Origin: Puffinus mauretanicus
Lineage: Eukaryota > Chordata > Aves > Procellariiformes > Procellariidae
DNA: 64,000 bases
Reading direction: 5' to 3'
Assembly (NCBI GenBank): GCA_023333565.1
Contig: JAJKFH010000295.1
Coordinates: forward strand, 1,964,001-2,028,000
Below the pieces are notes generated by a model. That model worked only from the letters and a program-made list of their open reading frames with translations. It was not told the origin of the DNA and did not search any database. The position numbers were made by a program, and so were the translations under genes. Of this stretch, positions 11,501-21,482 are shown one piece after another; within the stretch, counting starts at the first letter, position 1, and the number at the start of each line of letters is the position of its first letter.

Positions 11501-13790
11501 CAAAAGTCTTAAGTCTTTCAAAGGCTGCATGACTGTGTTAAGGTCACACACAAAGGCAAGCTAAAACTCAGACAAACCAAACTTCAAGGCAAGTGTTTCT
11601 AAGGCCACGCTGCCACCGTTTAATCCACAGTTCAGCTGAAACAAACTTCAGAAAGCAAAGTTCAAGCTATTTTAAACCCATTTTATACTTTAGTTATTGT
11701 ATAAGAACCTAAACACACTTGTCCACTCATCCCAGTTAATAAGCAATCTGATAACTAATAAATATTCCATAGATGTGTAAGAAATTGTCCCTGTGCTTAA
11801 AAGGAAAAGTTTTGCGCCAGGAGCCTGGCACTACCAACCACTTCTAATGTTTGTGTGGTGTTTTGTGTCCATGAAAAGAAATCTTAATCTGCAATTTTAA
11901 TACTGTACTGACAACTACAGTACTGCAATCTGTTACTGCCTGAGAGCACTGAAGATAGTTTTGCCTAGATGCTGTAGGCTAGGTCCTGTCCTTGGGTGCA
12001 AGGGTACAACAAGATGCATCTGTATACTTGAAGACTAAATTTAGATGAAGGAGGAAAGACCACATGAGACACAGAGTTCCACTTTGGATCATTTCATGCT
12101 TGGATTTGTAGTCAGTAGCTTTAAATTTTCCTAGTTAAGAGAGGACACCTGAAATACACTCAATTTTATGCAAGTTAGGTGCACTCACAGATTTGTAGTA
12201 CACTGCTGAAGTAGCTCCAATCTGAGAGAAGTTTGTACAAAATTACTAACAGAAATGTAGGGGGAAAAAACTTAACACAAAACAAAATAAGCAGGAGTTC
12301 AGAAAGTTTTCTGGCTAATTTTGAGCTCAAGATTTCTCAAGATCAAATGGTCTTGCAGCCCTTATACACACAAAGGAAGATGCCTGAAGGAAAGCAGAAT
12401 CCCCTCTGACTCCACAGCTGTATGGAGAAGCGTACGCTTTCCTGGTCCTACTGAAGCCAGGCCAAAAGTACTTCCAGCTCCTCACTTTCCTGCAGCTCCC
12501 TATAGCCCCTCCACATGCTTTTCAACACCACCTTATCTATGCTGGAGTTTCAGTTACAGATGCTCTTGCCCATATATCCCGTAGCCAAGGTGTATCACAT
12601 CAAGCAAACATTCAGTGTGCATCAGTTGACCCACCTAAAAACCATCTGCATTCCCTCCTTGGGCTCCCTAGAGAGCAAGCACACAGGTAACAGAAACTAT
12701 TCAGTATACCAACTCAAGAGCTTAAGTGGACTAACAAGCAAGTGAACCCTCACAAAACAGAGAATTTCCTTGATTTTAAAATATCATATTTTTTTATAAA
12801 GCCACAGAATTGAAGTTTGGAGAAAAGAAGAGATTGTAACTATGTTCTAGGCTGTGGATTTATCAGTCATAATAGCAAAACAAAAACCCTGAAATTATTT
12901 GCAAATTAGAAAGACGTCTAGTAGGCATTGGGATTTGAGGCCAGCACTCAGTGTATTTTTATTGAAAAGCATAGTGTCATTATTGTATATGCCAGACAAA
13001 CTAAGCAGAGATTACGTTAACAAAGTTACAGCAAGAGTTATTGAAGATAAAAGCCAAAACATTATTAAATAATACACTTCCATTAAAAATTATTTACTTC
13101 TCTTTGATAGAAGTAACTACTGGAGAACACAAATCCAACTGGACATTTATTGGGCACTTACTTTTTAATTAGTAGTTTATAGGTAAATAACGTGTAACTC
13201 AGAGATACAATCAGATCAAGCTTGGCTTTTAGATTTTCCAAAAATTAATTTAATATTACTGTATGTTTTATCACTATTTTATAAAATTACCACCAAGACA
13301 ATGGAAATATGTACATTTTATTTTTCTAATTGTGTAAACAATTTCTAGTGAAGAAAACATGGCAGCTCAGAGCACCAAAACTTGGATCAAAATATATAAG
13401 GAAAAGGAAAGAAAAATTATTTTATTATATAATCCATCTTCAAAATGAGAGAAAATAAATAATTTTTCCAGCCAATATGAGATTTCAAAATGTAAAGCTT
13501 TACATGGTATATGGGTAAAAAGATTCATTTCCTATGTTTGTAATATTTTTATTATCACTAAATACACCTAGATTCCTATCGCCTCCCTTTTATACACTGT
13601 TCATATCAGCAGAGAATAGGTAAAAGTCTGGTTTTGAGCTGAAGAAGGGATTAGCAGTTAAAACTTGAGTTTACCAACCCTTTATAACAAAGTGAGACGT
13701 TATACAGAAAACCCCTTCATCTTACACCAGCCTTTCTTGGTCATTTTAAGACCTACCATATCTTCTATTCTTTAGGCTCTGTTTCTCCCA
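8531..13790. other. Gene-free stretch with one candidate exon
   Basis: Mostly unique AT-rich DNA. A possible 60-base exon is at 9673-9732 (listed separately). A 155-codon plus-strand frame at 10986-11453 has no recognisable domain and an overlapping minus-strand frame, so I treat it as chance. A short poly-A run is at 11450-11462. Confidence 0.5.
9673..9732 (+). CDS. Candidate 60-base internal exon, unknown gene
   Basis: A pyrimidine-rich acceptor (TCATTTTCTCCTCGACAG, ending at 9672) precedes 60 open bases. They end in AAG followed by GCAAGT, the textbook donor of the minor GC-AG intron class. Read in phase 0 the segment encodes LQLAITLQDQITEEDRRFMK, a charged amphipathic stretch typical of helical or coiled-coil proteins. 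The second frame meets a stop near its end and the third in its middle. Both ends fall in phase 0, so the exon could be skipped without a frameshift. I do not recognise the protein. A second candidate exon of similar character is at 26427-26537 on the same strand, and the two might belong to one long gene. Short open segments with AG and GC flanks are common by chance, so confidence is low. Confidence 0.22.
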
Positions 13791-13794
13791 GTTT

Positions 13795-14425
13795 TTATTC
13801 CCGTCTTGTTTCCTCATTGCTGATCATTCTCACTGCTCTCCTCTGCACTTCTGTAATGGTCAAGACCTTTCCTGAGGTCCAGTTTCCCTGAGTGCAATAC
13901 TTAAGCTGAGGCCTTTTCGTGCCAGGCAACATTAGTACTAATGCAATACTTTTCTTTATATATCCCTGAATGCTTTTTACTTCTTCACTGTAGCAGGACA
14001 CTATTGACTCGTATTTTGTCTGTGATCCATCATAATCCTTTATAAGTTTTTTTACAGAAATGCCATCTACCCATCTGGTACTCAGGCTGCTAATTATTCC
14101 TGCTGAGTGTGGTATGTTGTACTTTCCATGGTGGACCAGCATCCTATTTTTTCAGACAACTGCTCCAATTTATTAAACTCATTTTGAACCCTAACCCTAC
14201 CTTCCAGTATACTTGCAGCCCACTGCAGCTGTGTATTACCTGCACATTTTGTAGGCAGGGTCTCTGTTCAACTATCCCAATCACTAGCAAAAATATATTT
14301 TCACCAAACACAGGGCAGACCCAATGGAGCCTCACTAGCAAAATGTGTCCACACAAATATTGTGACCCATCAGTAACTCCTCAGATTTGCTCCTTCCTCT
14401 CCCCACAGCAAACACATCTGGACCA
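13795..14425 (-). mobile_element. Old, decayed CR1 LINE fragment
   Basis: Read on the plus strand, the segment follows the antisense of a CR1 3' region shared by birds, turtles and crocodilians. Successive blocks resemble 'CTCTCCTCTGCACTTC', 'CCTGAGTGCAATACTTAAG', 'ATTGACTCGTATTTTGTCTG', 'TTTTGAACCCTAACCCTACC', then a 'CTGCACATTTTGTAGGCAGGGTCTCT' region near 14240 and a closing 'CCCAATGGAGCCTCACTAGC'. The order of blocks is kept but the divergence is high, so this is an ancient copy, much older than the one at 2568. The 115-codon minus and 116-codon plus frames here are products of this repeat, not genes. Confidence 0.75.
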
Positions 14426-15680
14426 GGTTTCCCCAGCTTACTTACGAAAAAAGTTCTGAAACAATTGCAAAAGACAATGAAGTTAAGACACATACTGCTT
14501 TCCACAGAAAAGGATTGGTTTCACATGATTTTTTCTGTTGACTATTATTCATTTCCTTGTTAGTAACCAAGCTACATACATACAGAGACAAAATCCTCTA
14601 TCATCCACCTGCTCCTCCTTTTTCCCTTCCTTTCTTTAAGCAGATCCCAGTGCAAATCAAAGCCCTAGAGCCAGATGATATTCTTTGCTCCTTATCTTTG
14701 ATTTCAAAATTGAAGTATGATGGATATTGTGATAGAAATGAGAACAGACATATTAGTCCATAATAACCCTGTGTTCTCAAATAACTTAAGGCACTGGTTC
14801 AGCTTCACTCATTCAGCAACACAAAACATTATTTATTGGCTGTTAAAGAAAAATATGGCAGTTTTCCATGGCAAATTAATCCTTGTTTTGAAACATATGT
14901 TATCAGTGCTCAGAAGGGAACTGCAAGTATAGATTTTAAAAATAGTCTTGCAAAAACATTATCTCTGAAAAACTGAAAGCGAAGCTGCCGGAATGCAGTT
15001 TGATACCGTATTGTTGATAATGTCTGGAGATGTCACAGTAGCACATTTTCCATGTTTCCAACACGATTTCTAAAACATAACTGAAAGCACAGAAAAGCGC
15101 TGTTCTCACAACATCGATGGCAGGTGCTGGAGGAAAGGCAGCGCTCACTCGGGCTGCCCTCCTTCCAGGCGTCCCCTGCCACAGGCTCAAACCACAACCA
15201 CACAGCGCAGGCTTGGGGCATGTGGGACAGCACGCCGCTTGAAATTGGAGCATTTTTAATCCTCCAGACACCGTAATAGAGGTCAAATACCATTTACAGT
15301 GTTTAATATTTTATTTTTTAGGGAGACTGATGACATTATAGCTCATTGGATATTTATGAAGAGACTGAAGTCTCATTTTCATGGGTAGCGGGAACTGTGG
15401 ACAGAAACGTTCACACAAAACCCAGCTGTTGATAAGCTGCATTGGGAATTTTTTGCTATCCTACCCAACATCAACATTTTTAAAACTGTCAAGCCTTATT
15501 TTGACCAAAGCAGCCTGTTTTGTTAGTGTTTCCGTACAGCAGAAGGCATACCGAGGGAACAAACACGGGCAGGGAGCATTCAGTAACGCAGGTTCATTAA
15601 GTCATTGCAGCACAACTTAATTTGGCTGTAGGACATTATTTTCCATGGAAACTCTGGTTTGTGCTAACGTGACTCTACAG
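14426..15680. other. Gene-free stretch
   Basis: No gene is recognised. A small GC-rich block at about 15110-15240 contains six CpGs and gives overlapping minus-strand frames of 116 and 86 codons with no recognisable domains. It may be an outer shoulder of the CpG-rich region starting at 15.68 kb. Confidence 0.5.
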
Positions 15681-16075
15681 GAGGCCTAATCGGAAACGTC
15701 TGATGCGCTTAGGGGGAGCAGATGGAGGAGAGCCTTGCTGCGCCCCGCGAGCCGTCGGCTGCTGCAATCGGGGCTTTGGGTTTGTCTCCAGCTTCCCAAA
15801 GTGCTGGAACCCCTCAAGCTCCTGGGACACAGCTGCAGGAGCTGGAAGGGCAAACTGTGCCTGCCAAAGGCTGGGACGCGGGATGGCCCATAGCACCGTG
15901 CAAGAGCACCGCTCAGACCCCTCTTCGTGGCAGGAATAATCTGACGAGTTATGACCGGACTAGCCAAAGCCACGTCCCCAAAGCTGCTCTGGATGCCAGG
16001 GAAGAGCCCCGTGGGCAGCAGGTCCCGCAAGCCCTTCCTCCCCCACCGTGGGCACCGACACCACGGTACTGCCAG
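15680..16075. promoter_or_regulatory. Weak CpG island
   Basis: Between 15661 and 16080 I count 23 CpG dinucleotides, with a GC content well above the surrounding DNA. By a hand estimate the observed/expected CpG ratio is about 0.6-0.7. This is far above normal depleted avian DNA and near the usual island threshold. The densest part is 15690-15780, with CGCCCCGCGAGCCGTCGG near 15741. Open frames run through it on both strands (120 codons at 15722-16084 plus, 152 codons at 15686-16144 minus), as expected where stop-codon composition falls. Neither shows a recognisable domain. An orphan island in a gene desert can mark a distal promoter of a long non-coding RNA or a first exon. Confidence 0.35.
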
Positions 16076-16084
16076 ATAATGTAA

Positions 16085-19005
16085 CCACTTCTGCAATGCC
16101 AACAGGAGAATCAGGATTGCAAGTGCAATAGTCTGTAACAACATCTACTGAGACGATACTTATGGTTTGTTTTTCTCCTAAAAACAGGCCATTTGTCTTT
16201 TAAAAGTTTCTCTGTCAGGCTGGCAGTGTCAGATAATGCCAGACAGATACTCATCCTTTGAACCTTAATAATAGCCTCCTAAATGGAGTGATGTGGGCTT
16301 TAATTACAAGAAATTAAAAACCACACACTTTTCCACAGGATCCCTGCTTCAGCTGGTGCGCTGTATGGACATAGGGAGGGGCCTGAGTCTGCACGCAGTC
16401 TGTCATAAATCTGGCATTTCTTTCCTCTGAGCACAGAGCAGATTTGCTCTTCTTCACTCAGGCGCCTTCCCTGATTAAATTCTGATAGCTAAAAAAAATG
16501 GTACTAACTCTGCCTGCAAGATGAGAAAAGATTGTGGAAATAACCTCTGCTGGAGATACTAGGGGATGAGAGTGAGATGTAGATAAAGAAGTAAATAAGG
16601 AATAGGCGAGGAACATTAAAAACTTCAGTGCCTGCAGGCTTCACTTAAAAATATATAAATAAAATGTAGATTTATGATAATCAGAACAGAGTAATGAAGT
16701 ATTATCTGCTAATCTTTTGAATTTTAAGTGCAGCTGTCGGCTCCACACAAGCAGGGCTTGTTACCTTTTAACATCCCTCAGAGACCTTCCGCTGTCTTGA
16801 CTACTTTCTATCACATTATTTCACAAGTACATCCTTCCAATTAGTTGGGATACTTGACAGAAGTTTTTCCCCTTAAAAAAGTCAAATTTACAAGCAAGAA
16901 AAGCTTTAAAAGTGAGATGACATTTTGCCAGATTAGTACATAATTTTCATTAACTGAACTTCATCTATTATGTGAAAGAAAACAGTTAAACATAGATAGA
17001 CAAAAAGAAAATTTATTGAATTTAATTTCTAGAGCTGTGCTACTTAAAATCTGATTATTTTCTAGTAGTTGAACAACCTTATTATTTTAAAAGTAAAAGA
17101 TTATATTGAAGGTAAATACTATTGTCACTGTTAACATGGTAGAATAACATTCAGTATTCATCTCACATGACATGCATGTCACAATAATGAATAATTTTTC
17201 AATTTAGTGATTATATTCACATTAAAATACTTCCTCTTATTTCTAAATTGTTTAATCTAGTTTGTACAATCTATTTTACAGTTTTTTATCATTAATAAAT
17301 GCAAAGTTGACCTGTAACAAACCACTGCTTTCAAGTTTAAAAGCAAGAATTTAATGTTAAGGACAGTGGTCTAAATATCTGATATTTCAGGTGATGACCT
17401 ACCAAAAAGTATTATTGTTTATTTTTTCTCATAATTTTACTTTGTTTCAAATGAATGAAAGACATGGCATTTTTAATTCTACTTTAGGTGGTATTTGCAA
17501 AGATAATGAGACAATACATCTTTTAACTTATTACAGTGGTTAGCACACTTGCCCTCTACCTGAGCTGAAGGAAAGAGTTATCAATAAACCTTGAGTTCAT
17601 TTTAGCTTAGTGTGGTTTTATGTTTAATACAACCTATTAACAGAAAAAGAAGATACCACTGAGGTGTAAAATTCACTACTTCTTCGGAACTTCTTCACCT
17701 GGAAGCTGGCATCTAGCATCAACGCTAAAATAAAACAGTATAATGCTGTGATAGTCTGAAATACTGCAAAGCCCATGTAATAAAGCTTACTGTTAGCACA
17801 AAGTATTATAGAGTTTTAACCTCTAAGACAGCAAGAGGCAGGAGAAAAAAAGCTATAGGTTTATTTCTCTAAAATTTCCCATCTTTGTGAACATTGGTTT
17901 AGCTCCACTGGTTTGTAGCAAATTGAAGTCTGCAACTTCACAAAGCTCCAATAAAATGCATAATGTTCAATTTCTCCCTCTCTGAAACTCTCTGTCCATT
18001 ATCATATAGGACTTAAATATATATCACTCAATCCTAAAACTATGTATTTAACATACAGAACAGACACACATTAAACACAGGCACAGGCTTATGACAAACA
18101 ATTCCGGCAAAAATGTGTTAAAAGCATTACAAAATCTGCTAGTAGCTCCATTATTAATATACACCACAGCTATAAGACGTATGCCTATTTATCCCGCCTC
18201 TCTGATTTTAATATCAATGTTCTGACCTCAGATAAACAAATGTAACTAAACTTCACTAAGGTTGTTTTATTTTATTATGAAATCTAAGGCTTTTTTAAAG
18301 ATAAACAGACTATGAAAATACACTATAGCTACTGCATTTAAAAAAAAATGTAGGTTATGACACATTTTCCAACCCTTCTGGGGAAAGTAGTAACAATTAT
18401 AAACAAGCCCCTTAAGGTTATAAATGGATTTTCCATAAACTATCACATCTTTCCGGCTATTATATTAATTTCCTTCTTACTGCCTCCACTAACTTTACCA
18501 ATAACATCTTTTTAGCCTTCTTATGCAACAAGCTAAGTAATATTCCATGTAGCTAAATACTTATTTATTTTTGAGAGATCAGGCTCAAGGCTCAGCTGAA
18601 GGAATCTACCTCTTGGGAAATACTCTTTTCAGTGTGATGCATTCTTCTACTTAGCCTTCTATAAAGAGATTTTTATGCAGTAGTAATCTTCTGACAACAT
18701 CTTGCTTGCACCAAAGGACAGAAAGTGGTCAGTCTATTGACATATAAGTTGTTCTCCTGCCAGGTTTTTCCCCCCTTTTTTTTTTTTTTTTTTTAAGATT
18801 AGCACCCATTCTGACTTCTTCCATTTCCCAATATACATGGCTGGGTCTCATTTACCATAGGAGGGAGCAGAACATTATAGGAATGAGTTAACAGTATATA
18901 CTATCTTGGAAGGCTCTGCCAGTCTCCCATTTCCACAGGGCTGACTCAGAAAGACTGTGTTAAGACTGTGTGAGACTGAGTTTAGGACTGGGAGAGAGAA
19001 AATAT
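16085..19005. other. Gene-free AT-rich stretch
   Basis: Very AT-rich, especially 16840-17560 and 18240-18560, with no open frame of note. No repeat family is recognised. A long pyrimidine run lies at 18765-18794. Even-textured AT-rich DNA like 16900-17350 is typical of conserved non-coding blocks near developmental genes, but I cannot show conservation from one sequence. Confidence 0.5.
18765..18794. repeat. Pyrimidine/poly-T tract
   Basis: TTTTTCCCCCC followed by about 19 T residues. It could be the reverse of a poly-A tail, but no retrocopy body is recognised next to it. Confidence 0.8.
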
Positions 19006-19009
19006 AAAT

Positions 19010-19140
19010 TTTAATCCTAAATCTGCCACAAATTTACCATAGACCTTCAGCAAAGGCATTAAAATGTTCTATACTTCACTAACCTCCATTATTAAGATGT
19101 ATAAAGAGCTTTCCGTGTTTTGAAAATCTTTCCTTTAAAA
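19010..19140 (+). repeat. MIR-type CORE-SINE relic
   Basis: The order matches a MIR-like amniote SINE: 'AAATCTGCCACAAATTTACC', then 'AGACCTTCAGCAAAGGCATT' (the 'gaccttgggcaagtcactt' block), then 'CTCCATTATTAAGATGTATA' (the 'cccatctgtaaaatgggg' block), and a tail like 'AAGAGCTTTCCGTGTTTTG'. Identity is low, so this is a decayed copy, assigned by block order rather than by any single motif. Confidence 0.4.
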
Positions 19141-20825
19141 GGATAACCTTATGAAAAGGATTAATGGAGAATAAATCCCTTATGGTCCATGTCCTCTAGG
19201 CATGTCTCACCGTTACCTACTGCAACAGTCCCTCCAGAAGCACCACACACACATAAGGATTAGCAGTGAACCAGGCCAGCTATAAGCACGTCTGCCTCCC
19301 TGTATTTCTTACGCATTCTTCACCATCACAGTGTTGGAATCATCCATGTCTCAGTGACGCATCATGCCTCATGAATTAAATACCTATGCACCCCTTTGCC
19401 TTTAGATCACATATGGAGCAGAATCTTGATTTTGATCTGAATTTGAGTTTTGCTATGAATGAAAATTCATCCTTGGCACATGATAATCCAGTCTGGCAAC
19501 AATTCTCTTCCCTGTTATTTTTGATAGTCTTCCAGCAAAACAACTAACATCTGTAGCCTGGAATAAACTTTTTGAGATTGTCCAAATTATTGTTTACCAA
19601 TATGTGAGCTGCCATGAGGTAACAAGCAAACAAAAGCTCTGGCATGAATATAACATGTGCAAGAAGAACCCAGGAAAAAGGAGGTCCTTTCTTACTGCTC
19701 CAGCCCATCTCCCTATCATTTGCAGTGATAAGGACAAAGGAGGTGGACATACAAAACCAGAGGTGTGGGGAGGGAAGGGAAGAGGCTGAGCAAGGAGATG
19801 GGTAAGGACAAATTGATTCTGGTGATGTCAGGATGGGGAGGAAAGACGGGAAAACCAAGGAAAAGCAGCAGTTGCAAAGATCACCCAAGAGGCATTAAAT
19901 TATTTTTATATAATTGCAGCTTCCTTCTTCTGATAAGCTGAGTCCTCGGGTGAGCTTCCTCAAAAGCTCACATCCAATCGGTACACATCAAATTAGCACA
20001 TCATTACCCATGCCTTTTTTAGGGAAATTAGCTCAATAGAACTAAAATTCAAGTCTGACTGAGACTAAATTCATGCTGAATTTTGACTCATTTCAAACAA
20101 GTGGCACCCATCGTAGATGAGCCATGAGTTCGTGGAAGATGGGCTGTGATTTGGGCCTTGCTGCAATTTTCACTGAGGTGATGTGAATTTTGGTGAATAT
20201 TTCCACAGCATGTGCCAAGCCTCAGAGGAGACTAAGCTTCAAGGGAGGAAGAAAAAAGCTTAATTAAAAGCAAACTCATTGCACTGAATCCTTTGAGGCA
20301 TTTTCACCTAGTTCTCTGTTTTTAAATACTGCTGTAGCAGGACTCGCTGCAAGCAAAATAACTAAAAATTTTTGCAAAACTTCTTTTCTATGGAATTACA
20401 ACAGAATGTCTCACAGCCAATTATAGACAAAACGCATCACATAAGAAAGAGAACATCAGGCAAGAATCATGCCGCTTACCAAGATTAAGTTCAAAAACCA
20501 ATAAATTTAATATGGCTAAACTGTCAGGGAGTATTCTGAGACTGAAGAATTTAACTGGACTTCATAAAAGTCCAAAGAAACAGGGAGGAAAGTAAAAAGA
20601 AGACAATTTTCTTCCTGCTTTTTTTATAGATTCTGTAAAAACATCGGATAAGACAGGCTGTTACCTTCCAAAAATAACTGGTCTGTATTGTGCAAGCATT
20701 CTCCCGTTGCTATTTCAAACTTTTGCCCACAATGGTGCAAGAAATCCCACCAGAAAGCAGCAGCCTAAAGCCTGAAGCTAAAAATTGATTAATTGATCGA
20801 AGAGGCCTTTTTCTTCTCTGTCTAG
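19141..20825. other. Gene-free stretch
   Basis: No gene or repeat is recognised. A purine-rich segment at 19660-19870 gives a 114-codon minus-strand frame without recognisable features. Confidence 0.5.
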
Positions 20826-20921
20826 GTAATGGAGCCAGTGCCCAGCCATATATTCCATTTTGCAGTGGACTCTTATAAACTCATGCTCCTGGGAAGGCGA
20901 GTGGCGAGGGAACAGGATTGA
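20826..20921 (+). CDS. Candidate exon or 3' exon, unknown gene
   Basis: A strong acceptor (CCTTTTTCTTCTCTGTCTAG, ending at 20825) is followed by 31 open codons starting VMEPVPSHIFHFAVDSYKLM and ending at a TGA (20919-20921). The peptide looks protein-like, and the central HIF...YKLM pattern loosely recalls the pre-P-loop segment of myosin heads. The GESGAGKT loop does not follow, so I do not assign it. A poor GC-type donor (AAG/GCGAGT, near 20895) could end the exon before the stop. Thirty-odd open codons are common by chance, so this is only a lead. Confidence 0.15.
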   Translation, partial: VMEPVPSHIFHFAVDSYKLMLLGRRVAREQD

Positions 20922-21260
20922 CGATTGCCTGGTCCCAAGGAACCGCAGACTCCACTCTGCGTGGTCCTGCCTCAGCTTGGTATTGATTTCTCTGCTTACT
21001 GATCAGTCAGAAAACCAGTTAAGTCATTATAAACATGTTTTTCATACTATTGGGACAGATGCTCCTCCACTACAGTGTGCAGCTGTAAACTCTGTTTAAT
21101 ACATTAAACTTCCAAGCTAAATTGCATTGGTAATTTTATCTCCTTACTCTCCTGACCTTCACAGGTTTAAAAATCAGATACTTAACCTTACATTAATGGC
21201 AGGGGTTTTATTGCACAAGATTACACATTTAAAGCCATTATTATAACCTCTGCTCCTAGG

Positions 21261-21269
21261 TATAAAAGG
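21261..21269 (+). promoter_or_regulatory. TATA box TATAAAAGG
   Basis: An exact strong TATA element, preceded by CCTAGG and followed by a GC-containing stretch. Transcription would be expected to begin near 21290-21295, a few bases before the ATG at 21300. The nearest downstream AATAAA is at 22158-22163, giving a possible transcript of roughly 0.9 kb. TATA matches also occur by chance in AT-rich DNA; the fit to the ATG and poly-A signal is what makes this one worth listing. Confidence 0.25.
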
Positions 21270-21299
21270 CTGAGCGGCATTCAAATACATGCCAGGAAA

Positions 21300-21482
21300 A
21301 TGACTGGTAAGGAAGAAGAGGAAACCTTTCCGGCATCATCTTTTGTTTCTGTTTTTTTAACTCTGTTATTAAACTTAGCTCTCCCAGTTACTATACCAAA
21401 AGCTCTCAACCCTAACAAAATTATATGGATATTTCTAATGTTTTTAAGAGTGACTGGTGCAATGTTAATTGTGGGATTGTAA
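21300..21482 (+). CDS. Candidate 60-residue membrane microprotein
   Basis: The ATG has an A at -3 (AAAATGA), a fair initiation context, and lies 39 bases after the start of a strong TATA box. The frame encodes a charged N-terminus (MTGKEEEETF), a first hydrophobic segment at about residues 13-33 rich in V, F and L, a short polar loop with KALNPNK, and a second hydrophobic segment at about residues 41-60, ending at TAA. This is the layout of a small two-pass (hairpin) membrane protein. T-rich DNA encodes hydrophobic residues by default, so the profile may be a composition effect. A 5' splice-site-like CTG/GTAAGG directly after the ATG is a competing reading: the region upstream could be a short exon. 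No family is recognised. Confidence 0.2.
   Translation: MTGKEEEETFPASSFVSVFLTLLLNLALPVTIPKALNPNKIIWIFLMFLRVTGAMLIVGL

Noticed and set aside
13795..14459. 115- and 116-codon frames on both strands
   Set aside because: They overlap the old CR1 fragment; its block order explains the sequence.
15686..16144. 152- and 120-codon frames in the CpG-rich block
   Set aside because: High GC removes stops on both strands, so open frames are expected; no domain is seen.
20826..20921. Myosin motor exon
   Set aside because: The resemblance is loose, the stop follows at once and no P-loop motif is nearby.
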